The notes under the pieces: generated by a model
What the model was told of the DNA's origin: nothing
The model's input: only the letters and a program-made list of their open reading frames with translations
Database searches by the model: none
Translations under genes and position numbers: made by a program
In this document: piece by piece, positions 26,416 to 36,095 of the stretch
Numbering within the stretch: position 1 is the stretch's first letter
Layout of the letters: each line of letters opens with the position of its first letter
From: an uncultured Winogradskyella sp.
GTDB taxonomy: Bacteria; Bacteroidota; Bacteroidia; Flavobacteriales; Flavobacteriaceae
Direction: 5' to 3'
NCBI GenBank assembly: GCA_913055905.1
Contig: CAJXLB010000001.1
Coordinates: forward strand, 310,001 to 374,000
Length of the DNA: 64,000 nt

Positions 26416-27063
26416 ATGTTTCTTGAAAATACAGTAAATCATAAAGAACAATTTGGGTGGATTGAAGTGATTTGCGGATCTATGTTCTCTGGTAAAACCG
26501 AAGAACTGATCCGACGGCTAAAACGTGCAAAATTCGCAAGACAGAAGGTTGAAATTTTTAAACCAGCCGTAGATGTAAGGTATGATGATGAAATGGTCGT
26601 TTCCCACGATGATAACGAAATACGATCGACACCTGTGCCAGCTGCGGCAAACATTCCAATCCTAGCAGATGGTTGTGACGTCATAGGTATTGATGAAGCC
26701 CAGTTTTTTGATGATGAAATCGTTAGGGTATGCAATGACTTAGCCAACAAGGGCATTCGTGTAATTGTGGCTGGGTTGGATATGGATTTTAAAGGCAATC
26801 CTTTTGGACCCATGCCCTATTTAATGGCCACGGCAGAATACGTGACCAAAGTACATGCCATCTGCACTAAAACAGGCAACCTAGCTCAGTATAGTTACAG
26901 GAAGGCAAAAAGTGACGATTTAGTACTTTTAGGCGAAGTTGAAGAATACGAACCTCTTAGTAGAGCTGCATTTTATAAAAGTATGCTTAGAGATAAAGTA
27001 AGGCAAATGAAGGTCAATGATGCCGAGGAAATCAATTCCCAAGACAGAAAGCCCGATGCCTAA
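26416..27063 (+). CDS. tdk: Thymidine kinase (type II, TK1-like)
   Basis: This enzyme phosphorylates thymidine to dTMP with ATP in the salvage pathway. The 215-residue protein has Walker [11 protein letters not shown] (residues 21-30), the Walker B-like IDEAQFFDD (92-100) and the lasso region [16 protein letters not shown]. The structural zinc site is largely lost: only C150 remains where family members usually have C-x2-C, and the C-terminal pair is replaced ([10 protein letters not shown]). This appears to be a lineage feature rather than decay, because the rest is intact. Its end overlaps alr by 8 bp. Confidence 0.94.
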   Translation: MFLENTVNHKEQFGWIEVICGSMFSGKTEELIRRLKRAKFARQKVEIFKPAVDVRYDDEMVVSHDDNEIRSTPVPAAANIPILADGCDVIGIDEAQFFDDEIVRVCNDLANKGIRVIVAGLDMDFKGNPFGPMPYLMATAEYVTKVHAICTKTGNLAQYSYRKAKSDDLVLLGEVEEYEPLSRAAFYKSMLRDKVRQMKVNDAEEINSQDRKPDA

Positions 27064-28162
27064 ATCCAACGAAACCATTTTAGAGATTAATCTTGGCGCC
27101 CTAAGTAAAAATTTTAAGTATTTAAAATCCAAGTTAGAACCCAACACCAAGTTTCTTGCCGTAGTAAAAGCCTTCGCTTACGGAAGTGATACCGTTGCAA
27201 TTGCCAAACACCTTGAATCTCTAGATGTCGATTATTTTGCAGTGGCCTATGCTAAAGAAGGAATCCTGTTACGCGAAGCTGGAATAAAAACTCCTATTCT
27301 TGTCTTACACCCACAACCGGTCAATTTCAAAGCCTTGATAGACCATTGTTTAGAACCAAGCCTATACAGCTTCAATGTGCTTCAAAAATTTATTGAAGTG
27401 GCTACGGAATATGCTCAAAAAGAATATCCTGTTCACATAAAATTTAACACAGGGCTAAATCGCTTGGGCTTTAATGTGTCTGATGTCCAATCTGTAACCA
27501 ACGTATTGAAAGCTACACAAGCCCTAAAAACCAAATCGGTTTTTTCTCATCTCGCTGCAAGTGAAGACCTATCTGAGAAAGCCTTCACACAACAACAGAT
27601 TTCAACCTTTACATCCATAGCAGATAAATTTGAAATGCTTATGGGATTTAAGCCTTGGCTTCATTTGTGCAATACCTCTGGCGTACTTAATTATCCCGAA
27701 GCACATTTTGATATGGTGAGATGTGGTATTGGACTTTATGGTTTTGGAAATTCAGCTAAGGAAGATAAACACCTGGAGCCCATTGCCAATTTAAAATCTG
27801 TGATTTCCCAAATTCACAATATTTCTCCTAACGAAACGGTAGGTTACAACAGGGCTTACAGAGCAAAAGGACATGAAAAAACGGCAACTATACCAATCGG
27901 TCATGCTGATGGTATTTCTAGATTATATGGCAATAAAAAAGGTTATGTCTTTATAAACGACCAAAAAGCGCCAATTGTCGGAAATGTATGTATGGACATG
28001 ATTATGGTAGATGTTACAAATATTGACTGTAAGGAAGGGGATGAAGTGATTATTTTTGATAAAACGCATAAAGCATCTCTTTTGGCCGAATCAGCGCAAA
28101 CCATTTCCTATGAAATCCTCACGGCCGTTTCACAACGCGTAAAACGTAAAATTTTGACCTAA
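27056..28162 (+). CDS. alr: Alanine racemase
   Basis: This PLP enzyme interconverts L- and D-alanine for peptidoglycan. The 368-residue protein has the PLP lysine in [13 protein letters not shown] (the usual KANAYGHG is changed to KAFAYGSD), the barrel motifs [25 protein letters not shown], and the C-terminal beta domain with [13 protein letters not shown] and catalytic tyrosine [12 protein letters not shown] 27056 lies inside the tdk tail and gives [16 protein letters not shown], a normal start; the upstream ATG at 27017 would extend it inside tdk. It is followed by a small hairpin at its stop codon and then mscL. Confidence 0.94.
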   Translation: MPKSNETILEINLGALSKNFKYLKSKLEPNTKFLAVVKAFAYGSDTVAIAKHLESLDVDYFAVAYAKEGILLREAGIKTPILVLHPQPVNFKALIDHCLEPSLYSFNVLQKFIEVATEYAQKEYPVHIKFNTGLNRLGFNVSDVQSVTNVLKATQALKTKSVFSHLAASEDLSEKAFTQQQISTFTSIADKFEMLMGFKPWLHLCNTSGVLNYPEAHFDMVRCGIGLYGFGNSAKEDKHLEPIANLKSVISQIHNISPNETVGYNRAYRAKGHEKTATIPIGHADGISRLYGNKKGYVFINDQKAPIVGNVCMDMIMVDVTNIDCKEGDEVIIFDKTHKASLLAESAQTISYEILTAVSQRVKRKILT

Positions 28163-28175
28163 GGCTCGGCCTTAG
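28159..28175 (+). terminator. Hairpin over the alr stop codon
   Basis: CTAAGGC-TCG-GCCTTAG is a perfect 7-bp stem with a 3-nt loop that includes the alr TAA. The downstream T content is modest (GTATTTTACTT), so it is a weak terminator or an mRNA 3'-end stabiliser before mscL. Confidence 0.45.
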
Positions 28176-28249
28176 TAATAGTATTTTACTTAAATTTAAT
28201 TCATTAACCAATACACTAAATTATGCTTAAATAATTTAAAGAGTTTGCA

Positions 28250-28624
28250 ATGAAGGGCAATCTCGTTGACATTGCCGTTGGTTTTGTCTTGGGAGCCGCC
28301 TTTAAAGAAGTTGTTACAGCATTTACAGGAGGAATTGTTTCACCATTGATTGGCCTCTTATTTGACAGTGATTTTAAAGCACTACGATACAAGCTGAAAG
28401 AAAGATCTGCTAATGATGCCGGCGAAATTGTTGGAGAGGTTTGGTTAGAATACGGTACATTCCTGACAAACGTTATCGATTTTATTATTGTGGCCTTCGT
28501 GATGTTTTTGGTTGTAAAAGGCGTCAATAAGATGAAGAGGAAGGAAGAACCTGCTCCAGAAACACCAGCCGGACCAACTCAAGAAGAGTTGCTTTCTGAA
28601 ATAAGAGATTTATTAAAGAAATAA
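28250..28624 (+). CDS. mscL: Large-conductance mechanosensitive channel MscL, N-terminus interrupted
   Basis: MscL is a pentameric inner-membrane pressure-release channel. From ATG 28250 the protein has 124 residues with pore helix 1 (GNLVDIAVGFVLGAAFKEVV), a periplasmic loop, helix 2 (NVIDFIIVAFVMFLVVKGVN) and a C-terminal helical bundle (EELLSEIRDLLKK). The normal family start, MLKEFKEFAMKGN, can be read in frame from ATG 28223 as M-L-K-stop-F-K-E-F-A-M-K-G-N: codon 4, usually Glu, is TAA (28232-28234). Translation must restart at 28250 and lose most of the S1 amphipathic helix. The channel may be impaired, or this may be a read error. Confidence 0.85.
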   Translation: MKGNLVDIAVGFVLGAAFKEVVTAFTGGIVSPLIGLLFDSDFKALRYKLKERSANDAGEIVGEVWLEYGTFLTNVIDFIIVAFVMFLVVKGVNKMKRKEEPAPETPAGPTQEELLSEIRDLLKK

Positions 28625-28664
28625 AGCATAGCGACACCGCTATACTACATAGATGTTTAACTTT

Positions 28665-28690
28665 AAACCCAGGCCAAAAAGCTTGGGTTT
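28665..28690 (+). terminator. Intrinsic terminator after mscL
   Basis: AAACCCAGGC and GCTTGGGTTT form a 10-bp stem (one G-U) around CAAAAA, followed by TTCTTTTT. It lies 40 bp after the mscL stop. Confidence 0.85.
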
Positions 28691-28811
28691 TTCTTTTTAG
28701 TAACGGTTAATTAATTAACACCTCATTTTATTGTTGTTAAAAGCACCTATTTTCTTAAAACTAAGCTTTTGTTTTTGCTTAATTTTGTGCCATAATTTTT
28801 AATTTTTATAA

Positions 28812-29801
28812 ATGAAAATAGCTGTAGTAGGTGCAACTGGCTTGGTAGGAAATGTAATGCTGAAGGTATTAGAAGAACGTAACTTCCCAATTGACGAACT
28901 TTTGTTAGTAGCCTCAGAACGTTCTGTTGGTAAAAAAGTGGCCTTTAGAGGCAAGGCGTATGAGGTCATTAGTATCCCGGAAGCGATTTCGGAAAAACCT
29001 GATATTGCCTTGTTTTCAGCTGGTGGCAGCACCTCACTCGAGTGGGCGCCAAAGTTTGCAGAAGTGGGCACTACGGTTATAGACAATTCCTCAGCATGGC
29101 GCATGGATTTAGACAAGAAATTAGTAGTGCCTGAGATTAATGCTAAGGAATTGACAAAATCAGATAAGATTATTGCCAATCCCAACTGCTCCACCATACA
29201 AATGGTTATGGCCCTAGCACCATTGCATAAAGCCTATAAAATAAAACGGATCGTTGTTTCTACGTATCAATCGGTTTCGGGCACAGGTGTAAAGGCCGTT
29301 GAGCAATTAGAAAATGAGATTTCAGGGAAAACGGGTGCTATGGCCTATCCATATCCAATTCATAAAAATGCCATCCCACATTGTGATGTTTTTGAAGACA
29401 ATGGATACACCAAGGAAGAAATGAAATTGGTTCGCGAAACCCAAAAAATCCTTGGCGACAATACCATTGCAGTTACGGCAACCGCAGTTAGAATTCCTAC
29501 AGCAGGAGGACACAGCGAAGCGGTCAACGTAGAATTTGAAAACGATTTTGATTTAGAAACGGTTAGAAAGTTATTAAGTGAAACCGATGGTGTTGTGGTT
29601 CAAGATAACTTAGACGTTAATCTCTACCCAATGCCCATCTATGCCAACGGAAAAGATGAGGTCTTTGTAGGGCGTATTCGCAGGGATACTTCCCAACCAA
29701 ACAGCTTGAACCTTTGGGTTGTGAGCGATAATTTGCGCAAGGGTGCTGCCACCAATACCGTGCAAATTGCAGAGTATCTTGTTGCCAACAGTTTGGTTTA
29801 A
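28812..29801 (+). CDS. asd: Aspartate-semialdehyde dehydrogenase
   Basis: Asd makes aspartate semialdehyde from aspartyl phosphate with NADPH, feeding lysine, threonine, methionine and diaminopimelate synthesis. The 329-residue protein has the nucleotide motif VGATGLVGNVML (residues 4-15), catalytic cysteine in NPNCSTIQ, YQSVSGTGVKAVEQL, and the late motif VRIPTAGGHSEAV. It is a single-gene unit: a terminator lies upstream, and TAATTTTG at 28780-28787 looks like a -7 element 24 bp before the start. Confidence 0.96.
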   Translation: MKIAVVGATGLVGNVMLKVLEERNFPIDELLLVASERSVGKKVAFRGKAYEVISIPEAISEKPDIALFSAGGSTSLEWAPKFAEVGTTVIDNSSAWRMDLDKKLVVPEINAKELTKSDKIIANPNCSTIQMVMALAPLHKAYKIKRIVVSTYQSVSGTGVKAVEQLENEISGKTGAMAYPYPIHKNAIPHCDVFEDNGYTKEEMKLVRETQKILGDNTIAVTATAVRIPTAGGHSEAVNVEFENDFDLETVRKLLSETDGVVVQDNLDVNLYPMPIYANGKDEVFVGRIRRDTSQPNSLNLWVVSDNLRKGAATNTVQIAEYLVANSLV

Positions 29802-29861
29802 CACTTTAAGGGCTCTTGCTTTTTGAATTCCATTTAATCATCGATTTAACCAAAATTTCCT

Positions 29862-29894
29862 ATTGACCTTGTTGAAGTGATTATATTAACTTTG
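29862..29894 (+). promoter_or_regulatory. Putative promoter of the prolyl oligopeptidase gene
   Basis: ATTG (29862-29865) and TAACTTTG (29887-29894) are separated by 21 nt. The second element matches TAnnTTTG exactly; the -33 part is weaker. The ATG used is at 29974. Confidence 0.5.
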
Positions 29895-29973
29895 TTTTTA
29901 TGACTTAGAATTTAAAACAAAGGTTATAAGTTAGTATCTTGTGAAGCAATTATTATTGATAACACTTTATATA

Positions 29974-32139
29974 ATGAGAAAATTACTATTACCAATAACC
30001 GTACTTTGTGTCTTTATGTCTTGCAAAAACGAACCCAAAACAACCGATGCAATAGCCGTGACTTATCCAGAAACTCCAAAGGTTGATACTGTAGATACCT
30101 ATTTTGGTGTCGAGGTTAAAGACCCTTACCGCTGGTTAGAAGATGATAGAAGTGAGGCTACTGAGGCATGGGTAAAACGCCAAAACGAAGTCACCTTTGG
30201 GTATTTAGATAATATTCCTTATCGAGAAGAACTGAAAAATAGGCTTTCGAAATTATGGAATTACGAAAAAATTGGTGCGCCATTTAAGGAAGGTGACTAC
30301 ACCTATTTTAGAAAAAATGATGGTTTACAAAATCAGTATGTGATTTATCGCTATAAAACAGGTGAGGACCCTTCAACAGCAGAAGTTTTCTTAGACCCCA
30401 ACACTTTCAAGGAAGATGGAACCATTTCATTGGGCGGTCTAAGTTTTTCCAAAGATGGTAAAACGCTGGCCTATTCTATCTCTGAGGGAGGAAGTGACTG
30501 GCGTAAAATTCTAGTCATGGACGTAGAATCCAAGGAAATCGTTGAAGACACCCTAGTTGATATTAAGTTTAGCGGTATGTCATGGTACAAAAATGAAGGG
30601 TTTTATTACTCTAGCTATGATAAACCAAAAGGAAGCGAACTTTCTGCAAAAACAGACCAACATAAAGTATACTACCACAAACTAGGCACTAAGCAGTCCG
30701 AAGACCAATTAATCTATGGTGGTACTCCGGAAGAAAAGCATCGGTACATCTATGGCGGTGTTACTGAAGACGACAGGTACCTCGTTATTACGCCAAGAGT
30801 ATCAACCTCTGGAAATAAGCTGCTCATCAAGGACCTAACCAAACCGGATTCGGATTTTGTCACCGTTTTGGACCATACGGACAGCGACTCTAATATTATA
30901 GAAAACGAAGGGTCAAAATTATATATAATGACCAATTTAAATGCACCTAACCAAAAAGTTGTCACGGTTGATGCCTCTAACCCTACTCCTGAAAACTGGG
31001 TAGATTTTATTCCTGAAACGGAAAATGTGCTCAGCCCATCAACAGGAGGTGGCTACTTCTTTGCTGAATATATGGTCGATGCCGTTTCTAAAGTGTTGCA
31101 GTACGACTACGATGGTAATCTTGTGCGCGAAGTAGAACTTCCGGGTATTGGTTCGGCAGGAGGCTTTGGAGCCAAGAAAGAGGAAACAGAATTGTATTAC
31201 TCATTCACCAATTATGTAACGCCAGGTAGCATTTACAAATACGATATTAAAAATGGTACGTCTGAATTGTACCGTAAACCAGCGATTGATTTCAATCCTG
31301 AGGATTATGAAAGTAATCAAGTCTTTTACACGTCAAAAGACGGAACAAAAGTCCCTATGATTATTACCCACAAAAAGGGGCTTGAACTAAATGGCAAAAA
31401 TCCAACTATTTTATATGGTTATGGCGGATTTAATATAAGCCTTACACCTAGCTTTAGCATTGCCAATGCCGTTTGGATGGAGCAAGGTGGTATTTATGCC
31501 GTACCCAACTTAAGAGGTGGCGGTGAATATGGTAAAGCTTGGCATGATGCTGGAACACAAATGAAAAAGCAAAATGTATTTGACGATTTCATTGCCGCTG
31601 CAGAATATCTTATTGATAATAACTATACCTCTTCCAACTATTTGGCCATAAGAGGTGGGTCCAATGGTGGTTTGCTTGTGGGCGCTACCATGACGCAACG
31701 GCCAGATTTAATGAAAGTGGCCTTACCTGCTGTTGGTGTTTTGGATATGCTAAGATATCACACTTTTACGGCTGGAGCTGGTTGGGCTTATGATTACGGC
31801 ACTGCAGAAGACAGTAAAGAAATGTTTGAATATTTAAAAGGATACTCTCCTGTGCACAATGTAAAGGAGGGTGTGTCTTATCCCGCAACGCTCGTTACCA
31901 CTGGAGACCATGACGATAGAGTTGTGCCTGCTCACAGTTTCAAATTTGCCGCAGAACTGCAAGCAAAGCAATCTGGTGAAAATCCAACACTGATAAGAAT
32001 AGAAACAGATGCTGGTCATGGTGCTGGGACACCTGTGAGTAAAACGATTGAACAATATGCAGATATCTTTGGATTCACCCTCTATAATATGGGTTTTGAT
32101 GTACTGCCAAGTAAAACTAAAGAAAAGGTAAAAGGCTAA
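29974..32139 (+). CDS. Prolyl oligopeptidase family serine peptidase, lipoprotein (S9A)
   Basis: This enzyme cuts short peptides after proline. The 721-residue protein begins with a lipoprotein signal ([17 protein letters not shown], lipid-modified C17), then a short strand, a beta-propeller domain (about 85-430) and an alpha/beta-hydrolase domain. The catalytic set is [11 protein letters not shown] (Ser), [13 protein letters not shown] (Asp) and DAGHGAG (His). YGYGGFNIS gives the oxyanion-side motif of S9A. ATG 29974 is preferred over GTG 29941 because it starts the signal peptide. It is likely anchored in the outer or inner membrane facing the periplasm. Confidence 0.95.
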   Translation: MRKLLLPITVLCVFMSCKNEPKTTDAIAVTYPETPKVDTVDTYFGVEVKDPYRWLEDDRSEATEAWVKRQNEVTFGYLDNIPYREELKNRLSKLWNYEKIGAPFKEGDYTYFRKNDGLQNQYVIYRYKTGEDPSTAEVFLDPNTFKEDGTISLGGLSFSKDGKTLAYSISEGGSDWRKILVMDVESKEIVEDTLVDIKFSGMSWYKNEGFYYSSYDKPKGSELSAKTDQHKVYYHKLGTKQSEDQLIYGGTPEEKHRYIYGGVTEDDRYLVITPRVSTSGNKLLIKDLTKPDSDFVTVLDHTDSDSNIIENEGSKLYIMTNLNAPNQKVVTVDASNPTPENWVDFIPETENVLSPSTGGGYFFAEYMVDAVSKVLQYDYDGNLVREVELPGIGSAGGFGAKKEETELYYSFTNYVTPGSIYKYDIKNGTSELYRKPAIDFNPEDYESNQVFYTSKDGTKVPMIITHKKGLELNGKNPTILYGYGGFNISLTPSFSIANAVWMEQGGIYAVPNLRGGGEYGKAWHDAGTQMKKQNVFDDFIAAAEYLIDNNYTSSNYLAIRGGSNGGLLVGATMTQRPDLMKVALPAVGVLDMLRYHTFTAGAGWAYDYGTAEDSKEMFEYLKGYSPVHNVKEGVSYPATLVTTGDHDDRVVPAHSFKFAAELQAKQSGENPTLIRIETDAGHGAGTPVSKTIEQYADIFGFTLYNMGFDVLPSKTKEKVKG

Positions 32140-32227
32140 TTTTTATGTGTCTTTAATTTAAATATTTTAAGAGTTGTTTATCTTTTTTATTTGATTATAA
32201 ACGATTTAATTAAAAAATCTTAGATTT

Positions 32228-32256
32228 ACCCCTATTTTTGTTAAAAAAGTAGGGGT
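32228..32256 (+). terminator. Intrinsic terminator
   Basis: ACCCCTA (32228-32234) pairs with TAGGGGT (32250-32256), extended by T/A pairing in the loop arms, then TTTT. It separates the peptidase gene from the cytochrome lipoprotein. Confidence 0.8.
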
Positions 32257-32298
32257 TTTTCTATTTAAACTGTTCTGTCAATGCGTTGTTATTATCAA

Positions 32299-33660
32299 AT
32301 GAGAAAAAAGTACATACTAAAACTGGTTTTTTTGACCCTTTTGTCCATATCATCTTGTAGCGAATCAGATGATAGCACAACACCTTTGTCTATTGAAACT
32401 AATCCTGATGAGGTTTTTTTGACACAAAATTCTCAAGTCGAAATATTTATATTCAATAATGATTCTAATATTCCCCAATCTGGCACACTGTCCCTAAGTG
32501 ATCCTTCATTAGGTTCAGTAGTGATTAACAACAATAATACCCCTGATAATGTAAGTGATGATTATTTAGTATACACTGCAAATGCAAACACTGTAGGTGA
32601 AGACTCAATTCAATATACAATCTGTGATGCTTCCGATAACTGTTCAATAGAAACTATTTCTTTGACAATTTCATCCTTATCTGTTGTGAATATGTTTGAA
32701 GGTGATACTCCACACGAAACGTTGTCATTATACAATTTCTTTGAAGGAGATTTAAAAGAACTTAATCCTACCTTTGGAGTGTATCCTTACGACCTTATTA
32801 CACCTTTATTTACCGATTACGCAAAAAAGAAACGTTTCATTTGGATGCCCAATGGTGTTAAAGCAAATTATATTAATGATTATTCGTCCCTAGACTTCCC
32901 AACAGGAAGCGTTATTATTAAGAATTTCTATTACAACAATGTACAGCCTAATAATTCTTCAAAAATTCTTGAAACACGAATTATGTTTAAAAAAACGAGC
33001 GGTTGGGATTTTGCTAACTACGTGTGGAATGATGAACAAACAGAGGCTTTTTTTACCAATCAAGGTAGCACGGTTAATATAAGTTGGTTGGAGAATGGAG
33101 CTCTTAAAACTACAGATTACAGGATTCCTTCGAGGGCGGAATGCTTTACCTGTCATAACAGTTCCGACAACCCTACGCCTATAGGTTTAAAACCTCAAAA
33201 CCTAAACAGAAATTATGATTTTAATGGTGAGGTCGTTAATCAGTTGCAAAAGCTTATTCAAGTAGGTTATTTAAAACCAGATATACCCAACAACATTAAC
33301 ACCGTCGTGGCTTGGGATGATATTTCGCAGCCATTAAATGATAGGGTTAGGTCTTATTTAGACATTAATTGTGCACATTGCCACTCAGATAATGGACATT
33401 GTAATTATAGGCCTATGCGATTTGAATACCATTTAACTAGTGATCCAGATAATATTGGCGTATGTGTTGAGCCCGAAACGCAATTTATACCAAATTCCTA
33501 TATCGTAACACCTAATAACATTGACTTATCCATTCTCTATTATAGACTAAGCACTACTGATGAATCATTTAGAATGCCCTTGTTAGGCAGGACCACCAAC
33601 CACAGAGAGGGTATTGACCTTATAGAAGAATGGATCAATTCTCTTGATAACTGCAATTAA
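32299..33660 (+). CDS. SO2930-like diheme c-type cytochrome lipoprotein
   Basis: This 453-residue protein starts with an SPII signal (lipid cysteine C20 in SISSC). A cadherin/Ig-like domain (about 40-135) follows, then a catalytic-like region with two heme-binding CxxCH motifs: CFTCH at residues 282-286 and CAHCH at 358-362. This pattern matches the uncharacterised SO2930 family (TIGR03806-type) of periplasmic diheme proteins. Extra cysteines (GHC, GVCVE, DNC) may form disulfides. The hemes would be attached in the periplasm; the electron partner is unknown. ATG 32299 gives the signal peptide. The T9SS-secreted FG-GAP protein follows 14 bp downstream, so the two are probably co-expressed. Confidence 0.85.
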   Translation: MRKKYILKLVFLTLLSISSCSESDDSTTPLSIETNPDEVFLTQNSQVEIFIFNNDSNIPQSGTLSLSDPSLGSVVINNNNTPDNVSDDYLVYTANANTVGEDSIQYTICDASDNCSIETISLTISSLSVVNMFEGDTPHETLSLYNFFEGDLKELNPTFGVYPYDLITPLFTDYAKKKRFIWMPNGVKANYINDYSSLDFPTGSVIIKNFYYNNVQPNNSSKILETRIMFKKTSGWDFANYVWNDEQTEAFFTNQGSTVNISWLENGALKTTDYRIPSRAECFTCHNSSDNPTPIGLKPQNLNRNYDFNGEVVNQLQKLIQVGYLKPDIPNNINTVVAWDDISQPLNDRVRSYLDINCAHCHSDNGHCNYRPMRFEYHLTSDPDNIGVCVEPETQFIPNSYIVTPNNIDLSILYYRLSTTDESFRMPLLGRTTNHREGIDLIEEWINSLDNCN

Positions 33661-33674
33661 AATTCCTTAAAAAC

Positions 33675-36026
33675 ATGAAAAAAATTACTTTATTTCTTAC
33701 GGCTGTAGCCCTTACCTATTTTATAGGTAACGCCCAATACGTTTTCAGTCCAATTGAAGGACCAATAAATGTGGCCCAAGGCTCACCTGTAACTTATAGC
33801 TTAAATGATGTTGGCAATTCGGTAGGTGTTCCTGTACCTTCTTCAGGTTCTTACAGTTCTTTTAGAGTTTCTGTAGATTGGTCTGAGGGCTCAGGTATTC
33901 CATGGTCCAATGAAGCGGACTTAACCTTTATAACCAACTCCGACAACGTTGCAATCGATCCGCCAACATCCGGAGGTGCAAATTCAACTAGTGACACAAC
34001 TTTAATATTTGAAGGAGACCTACCAAATCTTTACGACCCTTCAACAGACGGTTATATTGATATGATATTTAATCAAAGTTATGCTGGCTCTAATGCCAAT
34101 TGGTCTAACATTGTTGTGACGCTTTATGAAACACCTTCTTGCCCAAATCCAACAAACCCTAATGCGGTTGATGTTATGGCAACTTCTGCTAATCTCCAAT
34201 GGACTGAGGTAGGGTCATCAACCTCATGGAATATTGAATGGGGTGAAGCGGGTTTCGTCTTGGGTTCAGGAAATTTGGTTTCTAATCTCGATACGACATC
34301 TTATGGTTTAACAGGTCTATCTCAGGGCACCTCTTATGATTTTTATGTACAGGCCAACTGTGGTGATGGTGATTTTTCGAACTTTGTTGGTCCAGTAAGT
34401 TTTACAACAATTATCCCATCTAGAATAAATTTTTCGCAACAACCTATAACCGTTAATGGCTTTGATTTAGCTGTAGTTGATATGAATGGGGATTTTTTAG
34501 ATGATATTGTTGGTGTTTCTTCAACAAACATAAATATTCAAGAGCAAAATGCAGATGGTTCCTTTACCGCTATAAATATTACCACTCCTAGTGCAGCCTT
34601 TTTACCAAGCTGGAGTATGGCTGCAGCAGATTTTGATGCTAACGGAAAAACCGATTTGCTATATGGTGGTGGTAGTGGTGTAACATTTATGCAGGCTAGT
34701 GCTGATGGTAGTAGTTTTACACAACAATCTACAACAGAATATGTATTCTCACAGCGTTCTAACTTTGTTGATATTAATAATGATGGAAATTTAGACGCCT
34801 TTGTTTGTCACGATGTGCAACCTAATGTTTATTTTATTAACGATGGATCTGGTAATTTAATCTTCTATCAATCTGACGTCACTCCTGGCGCACCTTATGA
34901 ATTAGGTAATTTCCCTTCTGGTGGCGATTATGGTTCCATATGGATAGACTACAACAACGATAGAAATATGGATTTGTTTATCGCTAAGTGTGGTGGTTCT
35001 GAAGAACGTAGAACCAACGTCATGTACACTAACAATGGTGATGGCACTTACACTGAAAATGCTGCTGCTATAGGCTTGGCAGACCCAATGCAAACATGGT
35101 CTTCTGCTTGGGGAGATTTTGACAACGATGGCGATATGGACGTCTTTGTAGGGGCTAGTTCAGGCACTCATAAGCTTATGGAAAATAGTGGCTTCTCTGA
35201 TGATGGCAATCCAAATAACGATTATGTGTTTACAGATGTTACTGCAGGAGCAAGTATTAATGCCCCAACAGGATGGGAAAGTTCTGCTTTTGATATTGAT
35301 AATGACGGTAACTTAGATATTATTAGTAACGGCTCTATAATGTACGGCAAGGGCGATATGACTTTTGAAGATGCTGACGATGACCAAATCAATTACAAAA
35401 ATGGTAGTTTTGGTGACCTTAACAATGATGGGTTTATAGACGCATACTATAACGGTGTTAGATATTATAATCTTGGAAATAGCAATAACTGGGTAAAAAT
35501 AACTACCGTAGGTATGGCTCATGCCACTCCAAACTACAGTAACAGAAATGGTATTGGTGCGAGAGTTGAATTAGTAACGCCTTCTGGCACTCAAATTAGA
35601 GATGTAAGAAGTGGCGAAGGTTTTGAGTTTATGAGTTCACTTAACACTCATTTTGGTCTTGGTGCCGAAACTTCAATTACTGAGATTAGAGTTTATTGGC
35701 CCTCTGGTGTTGTTGATGTTTTTGAAAACCCAAGTATCAATACAAGCCATGTACTTGTAGAAGGTTCAGCCCCTTTGAGTGTAGAGGATGAAACAATTTC
35801 AGACATATCCATATACCCTAATCCGGTAGGAGATGTTTTAAAGATTAAAACATCTAGCGTTTTAACAGAGAAAATTGCAACAATTTTTGACGTTACTGGG
35901 AAACGTGTTTTCAATCAGAGAATTAACAACAACGAACTTAATGTGTCTAATCTCCAAAGTGGAGTTTACTTTTTAAGAATTGAATCAAATGGCAGGAGCA
36001 TTAAAAGAAAATTCGTCAAAAACTAA
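33675..36026 (+). CDS. T9SS-secreted FG-GAP/VCBS and ASPIC/UnbV repeat protein
   Basis: This 783-residue secreted protein has a Sec signal (about 1-20), an N-terminal beta domain, and a fibronectin III domain (about 155-247, LTGLSQGTSYDFYVQANCGD). A seven-bladed FG-GAP propeller follows (about 255-610) with repeated calcium motifs such as DINNDGNLDAF, DFDNDGDMDVF and DLNNDGFIDAY. Next come an ASPIC/UnbV domain (about 612-705) and a type IX sorting domain (about 712-783: ISIYPNPVGDVLKI, NLQSGVYFLRI). It should be exported by T9SS and attached to the cell surface. Adhesion or scaffold roles are likely; the ligand is unknown. Confidence 0.92.
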   Translation: MKKITLFLTAVALTYFIGNAQYVFSPIEGPINVAQGSPVTYSLNDVGNSVGVPVPSSGSYSSFRVSVDWSEGSGIPWSNEADLTFITNSDNVAIDPPTSGGANSTSDTTLIFEGDLPNLYDPSTDGYIDMIFNQSYAGSNANWSNIVVTLYETPSCPNPTNPNAVDVMATSANLQWTEVGSSTSWNIEWGEAGFVLGSGNLVSNLDTTSYGLTGLSQGTSYDFYVQANCGDGDFSNFVGPVSFTTIIPSRINFSQQPITVNGFDLAVVDMNGDFLDDIVGVSSTNINIQEQNADGSFTAINITTPSAAFLPSWSMAAADFDANGKTDLLYGGGSGVTFMQASADGSSFTQQSTTEYVFSQRSNFVDINNDGNLDAFVCHDVQPNVYFINDGSGNLIFYQSDVTPGAPYELGNFPSGGDYGSIWIDYNNDRNMDLFIAKCGGSEERRTNVMYTNNGDGTYTENAAAIGLADPMQTWSSAWGDFDNDGDMDVFVGASSGTHKLMENSGFSDDGNPNNDYVFTDVTAGASINAPTGWESSAFDIDNDGNLDIISNGSIMYGKGDMTFEDADDDQINYKNGSFGDLNNDGFIDAYYNGVRYYNLGNSNNWVKITTVGMAHATPNYSNRNGIGARVELVTPSGTQIRDVRSGEGFEFMSSLNTHFGLGAETSITEIRVYWPSGVVDVFENPSINTSHVLVEGSAPLSVEDETISDISIYPNPVGDVLKIKTSSVLTEKIATIFDVTGKRVFNQRINNNELNVSNLQSGVYFLRIESNGRSIKRKFVKN

Positions 36027-36048
36027 TTTCTGAACTTATAAATATCCC

Positions 36049-36074
36049 AACCGCCCGAATAGTTTCAGGCGGTT
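36049..36074 (+). terminator. Intrinsic terminator
   Basis: AACCGCC pairs with GGCGGTT around CGAATAGTTTCA, followed by a run of Ts. It ends the T9SS protein transcript. Confidence 0.85.
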
Positions 36075-36083
36075 TTTTTATGG

Positions 36084-36091
36084 TATTTTTG
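36084..36091 (+). promoter_or_regulatory. -7 element immediately before the ABC ATPase gene
   Basis: TATTTTTG ends four bases before ATG 36096. TTTC in the preceding terminator loop (36063-36066) lies 17 nt upstream and could act as a -33 element. A transcript from here would be leaderless or nearly so. Confidence 0.45.
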
Positions 36092-36095
36092 CGCC

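Noticed and set aside
26439..26813. Minus-strand open frame inside tdk (124 codons)
   Set aside because: Opposite strand of a conserved kinase with intact motifs; no independent evidence.
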